The notes beneath the pieces were generated by a model. The model had not been told where the DNA came from, made no database searches, and saw nothing but the letters and a program-made list of their open reading frames with translations. Positions 27,726 through 34,393 of a stretch of 45,181 nucleotides of DNA are shown here, one piece after another. A program made the position numbers and the translations under genes. Position 1 is the first letter of the stretch, and each line of letters begins with the position of its first letter. Origin of the DNA: a virus; the IMG/VR virus record IMGVR_UViG_3300043256_000195, positions 1 through 45,181 of that record. One strand, given 5' to 3'.

Positions 27726-27872
27726 TTAGGCTTCTTCGTCTTCGTCTTCGTCATCTTCTCGCGGCTCGAAGCAGATGCAATCGCAGCCATCCTCGAACTC
27801 GCACTCTGAGTCACCATTGCGGTGTTCCTCTGGAGTGTGGCCGCAGACGTAACAAGTTGGATCGTATGCCAC
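27726..27872 (-). CDS. 48-aa Cys-rich acidic-tail protein
   Basis: The minus-strand GTG at 27872 lies just after the previous gene's stop, with GGAGACTGAA upstream. It has CYVCGH, CEFEDGCDCIC and a C-terminal run of Asp/Glu (EDDEDEDEEA). Six cysteines and one or two histidines suggest zinc binding; the acidic tail may mimic DNA. Function unknown. Confidence 0.6.
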   Translation of the reverse strand: MAYDPTCYVCGHTPEEHRNGDSECEFEDGCDCICFEPREDDEDEDEEA

Positions 27873-27873
27873 T

Positions 27874-28008
27874 TCAGTCTCCTTCCCAGTCACGGGATTG
27901 GCACTTAGGATTTGGACATTGGACAGGCTTAGTGCGTCCTTGCTCTAGGCTTCCAGGTCTGGGCGTCCACTGATACTGGCAAACCTTACAAACGAACGTG
28001 GGTTTCAT
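27874..28008 (-). CDS. 44-aa zinc-ribbon protein
   Basis: The minus-strand ATG at 28008 follows AAAGGAGGCCGCGAA. It contains CKVCQYQWTPR and CPNPKCQSRDWEGD, the same ribbon plan as the 40-residue protein at 10851. It overlaps the upstream gene's last codon (28005-28008). Confidence 0.65.
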   Translation of the reverse strand: MKPTFVCKVCQYQWTPRPGSLEQGRTKPVQCPNPKCQSRDWEGD

Positions 28009-28322
28009 TTCGCGGCCTCCTTTAGGCCCTCGTCTATGATGTCTCGGCCCATATTGCCTATCAGGTGAAGGTAGTCGCTACCGATGCTGCCGGAGGCGGG
28101 CAGGATTCCACGAACTACGTTCAAGGTCTCCATCAGCTTCTCGATCACGTACCCACAGTCGCAGTCCTCCAGGCCACAGCGTGAGTTCATGGGGTTGCTG
28201 CTCTGTCCTCTCTGAGGGAAGGCGAGGTTTGCTTCTAGGATACTGAGGGTGTGGTCAATGTGGCAGTTGGGGTTTTGCCTCTCTGTGTTGCAGCGGCAAG
28301 GTTCGGGATTGGGATTACTCAT
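28005..28322 (-). CDS. 105-aa hypothetical protein
   Basis: The minus-strand ATG at 28322 follows GAGAGAGGTAAG; a longer frame to 28349 overlaps the previous gene. The N-terminal Pro/Cys segment (PEPCRCNTERQNPNCHIDH) may bind metal. A second Cys cluster (CGLEDCDCGYVIEKL) precedes a helical C-terminus. Function unknown. Confidence 0.62.
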   Translation of the reverse strand: MSNPNPEPCRCNTERQNPNCHIDHTLSILEANLAFPQRGQSSNPMNSRCGLEDCDCGYVIEKLMETLNVVRGILPASGSIGSDYLHLIGNMGRDIIDEGLKEAAK

Positions 28323-28323
28323 C

Positions 28324-28584
28324 TTACCTCTCTCCCTTCGCGGCCTCAATAGCGGCGCGGGCCTGGGGTATTGCTTCCGCGAACACGTCAGTCTCTATCG
28401 TATATTCCCAGTCCTTGCTGTTGCGAGGTTTGTTGGGGTTGTCTCGGAAGGCCCCCACGAGCCCTTCCAGCGCGGCCAGGAGCTTAGGCGCGGCGTAGTG
28501 GAGTGAGCAGATATACCACTCGTGGGTTCCTGAGTACACTGAGAGCGAACAGCCACAGTCTTGAGTGTAGCGGGATAGTTCCAT
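28324..28584 (-). CDS. 86-aa hypothetical protein
   Basis: The minus-strand ATG at 28584 follows AGAGAGGAGACGAGCAA. It has CGCSLSVYSGTHEWYICSLHYAAPKLLAALEGL, a possible zinc hairpin leading into a helix, and the common phage end AIPQARAAIEAAKG. Similar small proteins with a 'PxLLAALE' helix are frequent in phages but unassigned. Confidence 0.65.
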   Translation of the reverse strand: MELSRYTQDCGCSLSVYSGTHEWYICSLHYAAPKLLAALEGLVGAFRDNPNKPRNSKDWEYTIETDVFAEAIPQARAAIEAAKGER

Positions 28585-28614
28585 TTGCTCGTCTCCTCTC
28601 TATAATAAAATGGG

Positions 28615-28803
28615 CTAGGCGTCTGGAAGTAGCTTAGCCTCTCGGAGCCATCCTTGAATGAATCCCTGGGGGCCACCTATGGGTTTCTCGCCAGCCATGA
28701 GATCATCGACGGACTTGCGGCAGTATGCGAAGTCAACAGGGTAGCCGAACTCTTTCAGGGCGGTCATCATGTCGCGTACCTGTTCATCGGTGACTTTTGC
28801 CAT
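28615..28803 (-). CDS. 62-aa hypothetical protein
   Basis: The minus-strand ATG at 28803 follows GAAAGGAAGGGAATT. It is helical, with EQVRDMMTALKEFGYPVDFAYCRKSVDDLMAG. It is separated from the upstream gene by about 70 bp containing an imperfect inverted repeat (CCATCA at 28850 side with TGATGG), possibly an RNA element. Function unknown. Confidence 0.62.
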   Translation of the reverse strand: MAKVTDEQVRDMMTALKEFGYPVDFAYCRKSVDDLMAGEKPIGGPQGFIQGWLREAKLLPDA

Positions 28804-28873
28804 AATTCCCTTCCTTTCTTACTACTCCGTCCGGCATCGCGCCCATCATGTGATGGACGGGACGCTGGGGGGA

Positions 28874-29044
28874 CTAGGCTCCCCGTTCGGTCCTGACTAG
28901 GAGTGTTAGTGTCCCAGTCGCAGGGTGTTCATTGTTTGCGGGGCAGTCGTCCGATGGGCAGTTACCTCCCAACTTGATGTCAGCATCCGCCAGTGGATAA
29001 ACCCGCCCGCATTCAATGCACTGAATATGCGTTGCCATCTTCAT
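28874..29044 (-). CDS. 56-aa zinc-binding protein
   Basis: The minus-strand ATG at 29044 follows GAAAGGATC (alternative ATG two codons later). CIECGRVYPLADAD and CPSDDCPANNEH form a His/Cys zinc module. The short C-terminal strand is TLTLLVRTERG. Function unknown. Confidence 0.62.
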   Translation of the reverse strand: MKMATHIQCIECGRVYPLADADIKLGGNCPSDDCPANNEHPATGTLTLLVRTERGA

Positions 29045-29064
29045 GATCCTTTCTACTACTGAGG

Positions 29065-29286
29065 CTAGTGGCAATTGACGTGCGCGATAACGAGAGTGGT
29101 GGCTGGGATGGTGGACGGGCGGCCCTTAGCGTCAGTCTCGTGCGCTAGGGGAGTGTCCTTTGGGGAGCGCTGAGTGATAGCCGTTAGTTTGTGCATTGGG
29201 CTGCCCTCGCGATACTGGAAGCGCGTACCAGGCTCTAACTCGCTCAACGTGGTGATTTCCAGCTCTGCGGGCCTGTCGCACTTCAT
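29065..29286 (-). CDS. 73-aa first gene of the minus operon
   Basis: The minus-strand ATG at 29286 follows AAGGAGTAGGGAC, about 25 nt after the predicted transcript start. The 73-residue product is beta-rich (ELEPGTRFQYREGSP, then AKGRPSTIPATTLVIAH). Longer frames extend into the promoter and are rejected. Function unknown; as the promoter-proximal gene it should be expressed early. Confidence 0.65.
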   Translation of the reverse strand: MKCDRPAELEITTLSELEPGTRFQYREGSPMHKLTAITQRSPKDTPLAHETDAKGRPSTIPATTLVIAHVNCH

Positions 29287-29317
29287 GTCCCTACTCCTTA
29301 CTAATATGACTATGATG

Positions 29318-29346
29318 ATAGTACACCCTAAGAATAGGCTTGTCAA
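29318..29346 (-). promoter_or_regulatory. Near-consensus sigma-70 promoter of the minus operon
   Basis: Minus-strand TTGACA (29346-29341), 17-bp spacer and TACTAT (29323-29318). The -35 is perfect and the spacer optimal, making it the strongest conventional promoter seen in the window. Expected start is about 29311. It sits in the divergent gap with the terminase operon. Confidence 0.78.
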
Positions 29347-29393
29347 GATAGGAAGCTATAGAATGTACGGTGATTTTAGAGGGAGTGGTATAG

Positions 29394-29819
29394 ATGACTG
29401 AGCTAAGGCCGGTGCTGTTCGATAGGATGTACCCCAGCTACCCACGGGAGATTGTGGAACGTGCCCTAGAGCTAATGGAGGCGCACGGCACCGTCCACGG
29501 TGCGCACGTAGCGCTCAAGGCTGAGATGGCAGAGAAGGAACTCAAGGGCCCTAGCTACAACGCCCTCTGGCGCTGGGCCCAAGAGAAGGAGACGCTACTT
29601 GAACGCCTCCAAGGGGGACGGAAGGAACAACTAGTCGCTGTAGCCTCTGACGTGGCTATGAGAGCCTCTGAGCGGATGCTCACAGCCCTTGATGGTATCT
29701 CCGACAGTCAGGTGCCCGTAGCTTACGGTATTGCTATGCAGCGCCGTACAGACTGGGAGAAGGCTAACAGTAGCAGTAATCAGATGAACGTACAGTTTAA
29801 CCTGGTGACCCGTGACTAG
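29394..29819 (+). CDS. terS: Terminase small subunit
   Basis: This 141-residue protein starts at ATG 29394 (GGGAG upstream). An N-terminal HTH (YPREIVERALELMEAHGTVHGAHVALKAE, then YNALWRWAQE) is followed by a helical oligomerisation region and a C-terminal segment, the usual small-terminase plan. It recognises the packaging site and loads DNA onto the large subunit. Position at the head-module start, two kilobases before the large terminase, supports it. Similarity is by architecture rather than a signature motif. Confidence 0.62.
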   Translation: MTELRPVLFDRMYPSYPREIVERALELMEAHGTVHGAHVALKAEMAEKELKGPSYNALWRWAQEKETLLERLQGGRKEQLVAVASDVAMRASERMLTALDGISDSQVPVAYGIAMQRRTDWEKANSSSNQMNVQFNLVTRD

Positions 29820-29994
29820 TTGGCAGACTCTCCTAATGGTGCACCTAGTGCAAGGTAGATACGTGGCTACCCGGACTCCAACAGAGTATGACTGGTGGAC
29901 GTTGTGGGCGCTGGCTACGGCGGATAGTGTTAACTCTCCGATAGAGCCAGAAACAAAAGACACCAACACCCTCACGTCCACGTCAGCACCTTAG
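29812..29994 (+). CDS. 60-aa hypothetical protein
   Basis: GTG 29812 overlaps the small terminase stop. The 60-residue product starts SWQTLLMVHLVQGRYVATRTP, then EYDWWTLWALATADSV, and ends in Thr/Ser. The overlap supports translation, but composition is not decisive. It is followed by the 200-bp gap. Confidence 0.5.
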   Translation: MTSWQTLLMVHLVQGRYVATRTPTEYDWWTLWALATADSVNSPIEPETKDTNTLTSTSAP

Positions 29995-30197
29995 TTGCAT
30001 AGGTTCACACAGTCCATGATCCGTGCAACCCTCGCCATAACAAGTGTCAAGTGTGATTCTGTATCTGTGGGGACTTGACCTAAGACATATAGTGCGAACC
30101 AGGGGACGGGTTCCCGATTGGCGGTTCTCTGTATACCACTAGGGTATTGACTCCCAGACGCGGCCCCGTATTTGGACTATTGACATAAGGAGGCACC
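29995..30197 (+). other. Gene-free 200-bp region by the terminase genes
   Basis: No convincing ORF. Seen: an imperfect hairpin GTTGCA (29994-29999) with TGCAAC (30024-30029), GAACC (about 30096-30100) with GGTTC (30109-30113), a direct AAGTGT repeat near 30043-30055, and a possible promoter TTGACT (30147-30152)-N16-TATTTG (30169-30174). Being next to the small terminase, it is the best candidate for a packaging (pac/cos) or regulatory site, but nothing proves it. Confidence 0.45.
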
Positions 30198-30287
30198 ATG
30201 AAGCCTAAGATCACAAGGGCTCGGCTAGCTACAAAGGGACCTCCAATCCTATCTAGGCGAGGTGCGAAGAAGCGGTACTTGAAATGA
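30198..30287 (+). CDS. 29-aa basic minigene
   Basis: ATG 30198 follows TAAGGAGGCACC, an excellent site. The 29 residues are very basic (KPKITRARLATKG, then RRGAKKRYLK). Its stop overlaps the next ATG (ATGA), so it may start translation of the operon. It could be a tiny DNA- or RNA-binding peptide. Confidence 0.55.
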   Translation: MKPKITRARLATKGPPILSRRGAKKRYLK

Positions 30288-30568
30288 ACCCACGTACACA
30301 GCTAGTCATGGATAGACACCGAGAGTTAAAGGCCCGAGGAATGTCTGGGCTAGAGGCATCCAAGGTGGTACTTCAAGAGGCCCAGGCAGGGACGTTGGGC
30401 GTTACACAAGATGTCCCCACACCCGGTGTCCCCACTGGAGACAATGTCCCCATCGACAACATGTCAGGAAAACCTGATGTCTGCGAGTGTGGGAAGCCAA
30501 ATGAAACGGGGCGGAGCACATGCGCGGCCTGCCGGAAGCGGGCCTACAGGGAAAGGAGCAGGGGATGA
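30284..30568 (+). CDS. 94-aa protein with C-terminal zinc knuckle
   Basis: ATG 30284 (ATGA overlap). The helical start (QLVMDRHRELKARGMSGLEASKVVLQEAQ) resembles small HTH-like domains. A Val/Pro linker with three PT-x-G/VP repeats is followed by CECGKPNETGRSTCAACRKRAYRER, a zinc knuckle with basic tail typical of nucleic-acid contact. Coupled to packaging genes by position. Confidence 0.65.
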   Translation: MNPRTQLVMDRHRELKARGMSGLEASKVVLQEAQAGTLGVTQDVPTPGVPTGDNVPIDNMSGKPDVCECGKPNETGRSTCAACRKRAYRERSRG

Positions 30569-30708
30569 AAGTCAAAATCATCTACCCCACGGGAGAGACA
30601 GAGTTCGACATACCAGACTCTAAGGAGGAGTTGGTAAGGGCGCTTTTGTGGGAGTTAGCGACGGGGGCTAGCAGCGGCCCGCTCAGGGAGCGTTCCATCA
30701 CAAAATGA
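30565..30708 (+). CDS. 47-aa hypothetical protein
   Basis: ATG 30565 (ATGA overlap; AGGGG upstream). A ubiquitin-like beta start (MKVKIIYPTGETEFDIPD) is followed by a helix (KEELVRALLWELA). The last residues SITK and the 15 bases TCCATCACAAAATGA are repeated with one change at the end of the next gene. Confidence 0.58.
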   Translation: MKVKIIYPTGETEFDIPDSKEELVRALLWELATGASSGPLRERSITK

Positions 30709-31010
30709 GACAGAGGACGACGTGGCTATTCCGCCGCAGCTACAGAAACGGCTTCCTCCGAATTGGCTACGTCCACAACCTCAATCCTAAGAATGCCCGC
30801 ATAAGGGATGTAGTGAGGCTGGAATGGTGGAAGCAAGGAAAGCCCGACATCTTCTTCTACATGAGGCCGGATGAGGCGATGTCGATGGTGGTGGGGCTGA
30901 GTTGGGTAGTGGGGCAAGAGTGGGTTGGCGCACAAGAAGAAAAGGCCCAAAAGAAGGAGCGGGCTGAGGGGAAGCGCGACAGACGCACAGGAGAGTCCAT
31001 CACGAAATGA
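30705..31010 (+). CDS. 101-aa hypothetical protein before terminase
   Basis: ATG 30705 (ATGA overlap). A basic beta-rich half (RTTWLFRRSYRNGFLRIGYVH, then VVRLEWWKQGKPDIFFYMRPDEAM) precedes a Lys/Glu helix. It ends SITK with TCCATCACGAAATGA overlapping the large terminase start. The repeated ending suggests a local duplication of the junction. Confidence 0.65.
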   Translation: MRQRTTWLFRRSYRNGFLRIGYVHNLNPKNARIRDVVRLEWWKQGKPDIFFYMRPDEAMSMVVGLSWVVGQEWVGAQEEKAQKKERAEGKRDRRTGESITK

Positions 31011-32275
31011 CAACTGAAGTCGAAATCTCTCTGAACAAGGGAGCACAGGACGGGTTTGTGCGTTCCGAGGCCCCGTTTCCCGCGTTCATGGGGGGCCAAG
31101 GTTCGGGAAAAACAGCCGGTGGGGTGATTAAGTGCTGGATGTACACGATAGAGAACCCTGGCTCAAGGGGAGTCTGGACGGAACCGGTAGCGGCGATGTT
31201 CCAAGAATCGTGTCTCCCGACGCTGAGAACCTTCTTCGGGGAGTATGAGGGCTCGTTCTGGCAGGAACAAGGAAAGGGTGGCCCCAACCATCGGATTGAG
31301 TTCTCAAACGGCTGTGTGTGGATGCTCAAGGCTGCTGAGACGCCTGAGAGGTTGGTTGGGTTCGAGGTAGCTTGGGCTCTAATGAACGAGGCCGGATCGA
31401 CTGAACATGGAAGTCAGGAGCAGGCTTATTTAAATCTGGTCGGAAGGTTGAGGCAAAAAGGATTTCGTCACTGGTTAGGGGTGGCGACAACCCCTTCTGG
31501 ATACAACTGGCTGTGGCGAGAGTGGGTCGATTCCCCGACGGCGAAAGAAACCGGACATCTGCTGTTCCACGGTGCGACCACCGAGAATGAAGCTAACTTA
31601 CCAGAGGGGTACATCGAGAGGATGTCCCTCGCTTACATCCCCGGTACTCCGATGTACCGAGAAAGAGTCCTGGGCGAGTTCGTCCAGATGTCGGGACTAG
31701 TCATCCCCAACTTCGACGTTGATAAGCACGTCTCACCCTGGCCGGATACTTTGTTCATACGAAAAATAGCGGGCGTGGACTTCGGGGTGCAGAGTCCTAC
31801 CGCAATCGTGGAGTGCGCCGTCACCAATTCTGGGCATAGGTGGATGAAGGAATGGTTGTACCAAAGAGAGTGCGACGACGAGACGTTCGTAAAAGCGTGC
31901 GGGGACGCGATGGACGATGGGATAACTTTGTTCGTCTGCGACCCTTCGGGGAAAGACAGGATTAAGTGGATGAACGACAAGGGTATCCCCGCGATCAAGG
32001 CAAGATCAAACAGGATTGAATTAAGAGTGAAGGCGTGGCTGACCCCGCTGAGTCAGGGGATGCTGACGGTCTGTGACGAGTCTCACTTCCTCATCCGTGA
32101 GATTTTAGGACTGTCCTGGGCGAAACGAAGAGGAAGAGAGTTGGAGACGGATCGTTTTGATGTTAACACCCCCGATCATGCCGTGGACGCGGGCAGCGAT
32201 TGCCTTCAGGAGATAGAAGCGATGCCGATTGGATTCAAGCCCCCGGAGATAGTAGAGCATGGAGTCCTGGCGTGA
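31007..32275 (+). CDS. terL: Terminase large subunit (ATPase/nuclease)
   Basis: This 422-residue protein starts at ATG 31007. Walker A GGQGSGKT is at residues 29-36. The Walker B-like ALMNEAG is near residue 122, followed by the motif III region GVATTPSG. The nuclease domain has GVDFGVQSPTA (first metal Asp, about 254), VCDPSGK (about 308) and PDHAVDAGSDC (about 388), the three acidic sites of RNase H-fold terminases. It powers DNA translocation into the procapsid and cuts the concatemer. Length and motif order are normal for phage large terminases. Confidence 0.93.
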   Translation: MTTEVEISLNKGAQDGFVRSEAPFPAFMGGQGSGKTAGGVIKCWMYTIENPGSRGVWTEPVAAMFQESCLPTLRTFFGEYEGSFWQEQGKGGPNHRIEFSNGCVWMLKAAETPERLVGFEVAWALMNEAGSTEHGSQEQAYLNLVGRLRQKGFRHWLGVATTPSGYNWLWREWVDSPTAKETGHLLFHGATTENEANLPEGYIERMSLAYIPGTPMYRERVLGEFVQMSGLVIPNFDVDKHVSPWPDTLFIRKIAGVDFGVQSPTAIVECAVTNSGHRWMKEWLYQRECDDETFVKACGDAMDDGITLFVCDPSGKDRIKWMNDKGIPAIKARSNRIELRVKAWLTPLSQGMLTVCDESHFLIREILGLSWAKRRGRELETDRFDVNTPDHAVDAGSDCLQEIEAMPIGFKPPEIVEHGVLA

Positions 32276-34149
32276 GAACGGGCGAACTGACCGCTGAACA
32301 GATTGCAAAGAAGGCGGAGTCTCTGGAAAAAGATTCTGGCTCGCAGCGCACGCTAGACGACCAGGCGATTGACCAATACACACAGGATAGGGTTGTCGAG
32401 GCTTACGATCCCCGCCGAAAAGGCGTGAAGGGAGATTTCAAGCCTAAGCCCATCGGCACCGGCACGGTCGGGATGATGGTTGACCGCAACGTCAACGTTC
32501 TAAGACCGAAGCCGTTTTGCCGAGTCATCGCCTTCGGGGGGATAAAGGCCGAAGATCACGCCTCAGGGACGTTGGAGCCATGGCTGAACACTATCATCTG
32601 GGAAGCACAGGGTGACTTCGATGTCTGGAACACAGGGATTCTCGACCTGGACTTACTCGGCGAGGCGTGGTCGAAAGTCCTTCCCGCCCCTCAGTTCTGG
32701 AGCGATGACCAATACCAAGGCCTGGTTGATGCGTGGAACGCATTAGTCGCTGAAGGAGCCGACGTAAAAGAGGTCGAGAAGGCGAAAGAAAAAGCCCGCG
32801 TTTACCGCAGGGATAATTGCGCTATCGTGTGGAGGTACGTTGACCCGATTTCCGTATATCCCGTTTGGGACGAAAGAGGCATTGCGGAAATCTACGAAAT
32901 CCGCACCCTGACTAAGGGAGAAATCGAAGAACTCGGCGGCGATATTGGGAACAACAAAGACGCTAAAGTCATTGAGTGGGCAAATCACACTCACGTCGCC
33001 TCAGTATTGGGAAGCAGGGACGGGTTCGTCAACAAAGTCGCCGGAAAGGCGATAGAGCCCAAGTTCCTCAAGCAGCCGTGGAAGCACGGTTTAGGAACTT
33101 ACCCCTATGTCCGAATCCAGCGTGACCCCATCCGCAAGAACAAGTCCGGCCACAACCGAAGGGGGTCGTTTTATCATCTGAGGTTCATGTCCGAGAGCCT
33201 AGACGAGACGATTACTGACTGGCGCACCGTGATGAGAAAAGAGGTCGAGTCTCCTCCCATTATAAAGATGAACCCCAGGCTCAGGGCAGGCTTAGGGTTG
33301 GAGGAAAAAAGCATCGACGTGAGCCCCAACCAGCCTCTTATCCTCTATATGGACGAGAACGGGACGGAGGACGCGGGGAGATACCCCACCGCCACGGTTA
33401 ACCCTCAGCTGGGGGCGTACTTCTCGCTTGTTGCCACCTACGCCGACAGAGCTGGAGGTTGGAGGCCACAGGTCATAGGTCAGGGGCCGTCGGGGGAGAG
33501 CGCTGTTAGGTTTTCCGAAGGTAGGCAGGCCGCGTTGGGTGAATTAGGCGTCGCGCACGGAAATCTCGAAGAGGGGTTTGCACGGGTTGGGGAGTTGTTC
33601 TTCCGCTCGGTTCTTTCACTTGACCAAGAGGTCACCGTCAGGGGGGTAGGCAAGGATGGCAAGGGGAAGGAAATCACCGTTACCCCCGACGACATCAGGG
33701 AAAACGAGAGAATGACCAGAGGGAAAATCAAGCTTGGCCTCCCCGTGGATAAGGGTGGGGCAGTTATCAGGGCGACCGCCCTCACTGACCCTCAGCATCC
33801 TTTGGTCACGGACAACTACGCCCGAGAAGCTGAACTGGACATCGAGGCCCCGCAGGACATGGCTGACGCCCTGGCCGAACAGAAGATCGTCAACGCCATG
33901 ATTGAGATAGGTATACAGAAGCAGGTTCAGCGAGCGGCGCTGTCCGGCGCACGATTGACTCCCGCCGATGCGGAGGCTTTATTGAACGACCTCAAAGACA
34001 TGCCAGAACTCGCTCAGATGATCGCCGTGAGCGGGTTGGCGGAAGAAGATCGCTCCGCCCTCCTGGGGCAACTCTCTAGGGGCAACGCCAACAAGATGAG
34101 GGAAGGAACCCTCCAGCAAGAAAGCCAACTGGAGAGTCTCAGTGGCTAA
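32272..34149 (+). CDS. Portal protein
   Basis: GTG 32272 (GTGA overlap with the terminase) gives 625 residues; a longer upstream frame is rejected. The N-terminal helical clip/wing, an RKNKSGHNRRGSFYHLRFMSES segment, a long stem-like helix (ESPPIIKMNPRLRAG, then FSLVATYADRAGGW), an SGESAVRFSEGRQAALGELG crown region and a Gln/Leu-rich end fit the large portal proteins of podoviruses (usually 500-750 residues). As a dodecamer it forms the DNA entry and exit vertex. Identification rests on position right after the terminase, size and helix pattern. Confidence 0.8.
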   Translation: MRTGELTAEQIAKKAESLEKDSGSQRTLDDQAIDQYTQDRVVEAYDPRRKGVKGDFKPKPIGTGTVGMMVDRNVNVLRPKPFCRVIAFGGIKAEDHASGTLEPWLNTIIWEAQGDFDVWNTGILDLDLLGEAWSKVLPAPQFWSDDQYQGLVDAWNALVAEGADVKEVEKAKEKARVYRRDNCAIVWRYVDPISVYPVWDERGIAEIYEIRTLTKGEIEELGGDIGNNKDAKVIEWANHTHVASVLGSRDGFVNKVAGKAIEPKFLKQPWKHGLGTYPYVRIQRDPIRKNKSGHNRRGSFYHLRFMSESLDETITDWRTVMRKEVESPPIIKMNPRLRAGLGLEEKSIDVSPNQPLILYMDENGTEDAGRYPTATVNPQLGAYFSLVATYADRAGGWRPQVIGQGPSGESAVRFSEGRQAALGELGVAHGNLEEGFARVGELFFRSVLSLDQEVTVRGVGKDGKGKEITVTPDDIRENERMTRGKIKLGLPVDKGGAVIRATALTDPQHPLVTDNYAREAELDIEAPQDMADALAEQKIVNAMIEIGIQKQVQRAALSGARLTPADAEALLNDLKDMPELAQMIAVSGLAEEDRSALLGQLSRGNANKMREGTLQQESQLESLSG

Positions 34150-34393
34150 GTTTGATGAGATCATGGACAGAGCTGAGGAGTCCTTCAACCGCATCATGGG
34201 ACGGATTAGCACTCCCGCTCCTCCACCAGGCGCAACGGTGACATCCAGAGAGGATATGTTGACGGAATTTCGGACGATTGAGATAGACCCTGACGGCCTC
34301 ACCCTTAAAAGAGAGGAACTTGACCGCGCCCACGGCCCCGCCGAGGGGGCTAAGCAATTCACTAAATGGTATCGGGACATGATGAATGGTTAA
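34142..34393 (+). CDS. 83-aa head-module protein
   Basis: GTG 34142 overlaps the portal stop. Acidic helices (KFDEIMDRAEESFNRIMG, then TLKREELDRAHGPAEG) flank a Pro-rich turn. A small assembly factor is plausible. It overlaps the giant gene's ATG by eight bases. Confidence 0.6.
   Translation: MAKFDEIMDRAEESFNRIMGRISTPAPPPGATVTSREDMLTEFRTIEIDPDGLTLKREELDRAHGPAEGAKQFTKWYRDMMNG

Noticed and set aside
29995-30197. tRNA or tmRNA genes (also searched by eye across the window)
   Set aside because: No GGTTC-type T-loop with matching acceptor and anticodon stems could be assembled.
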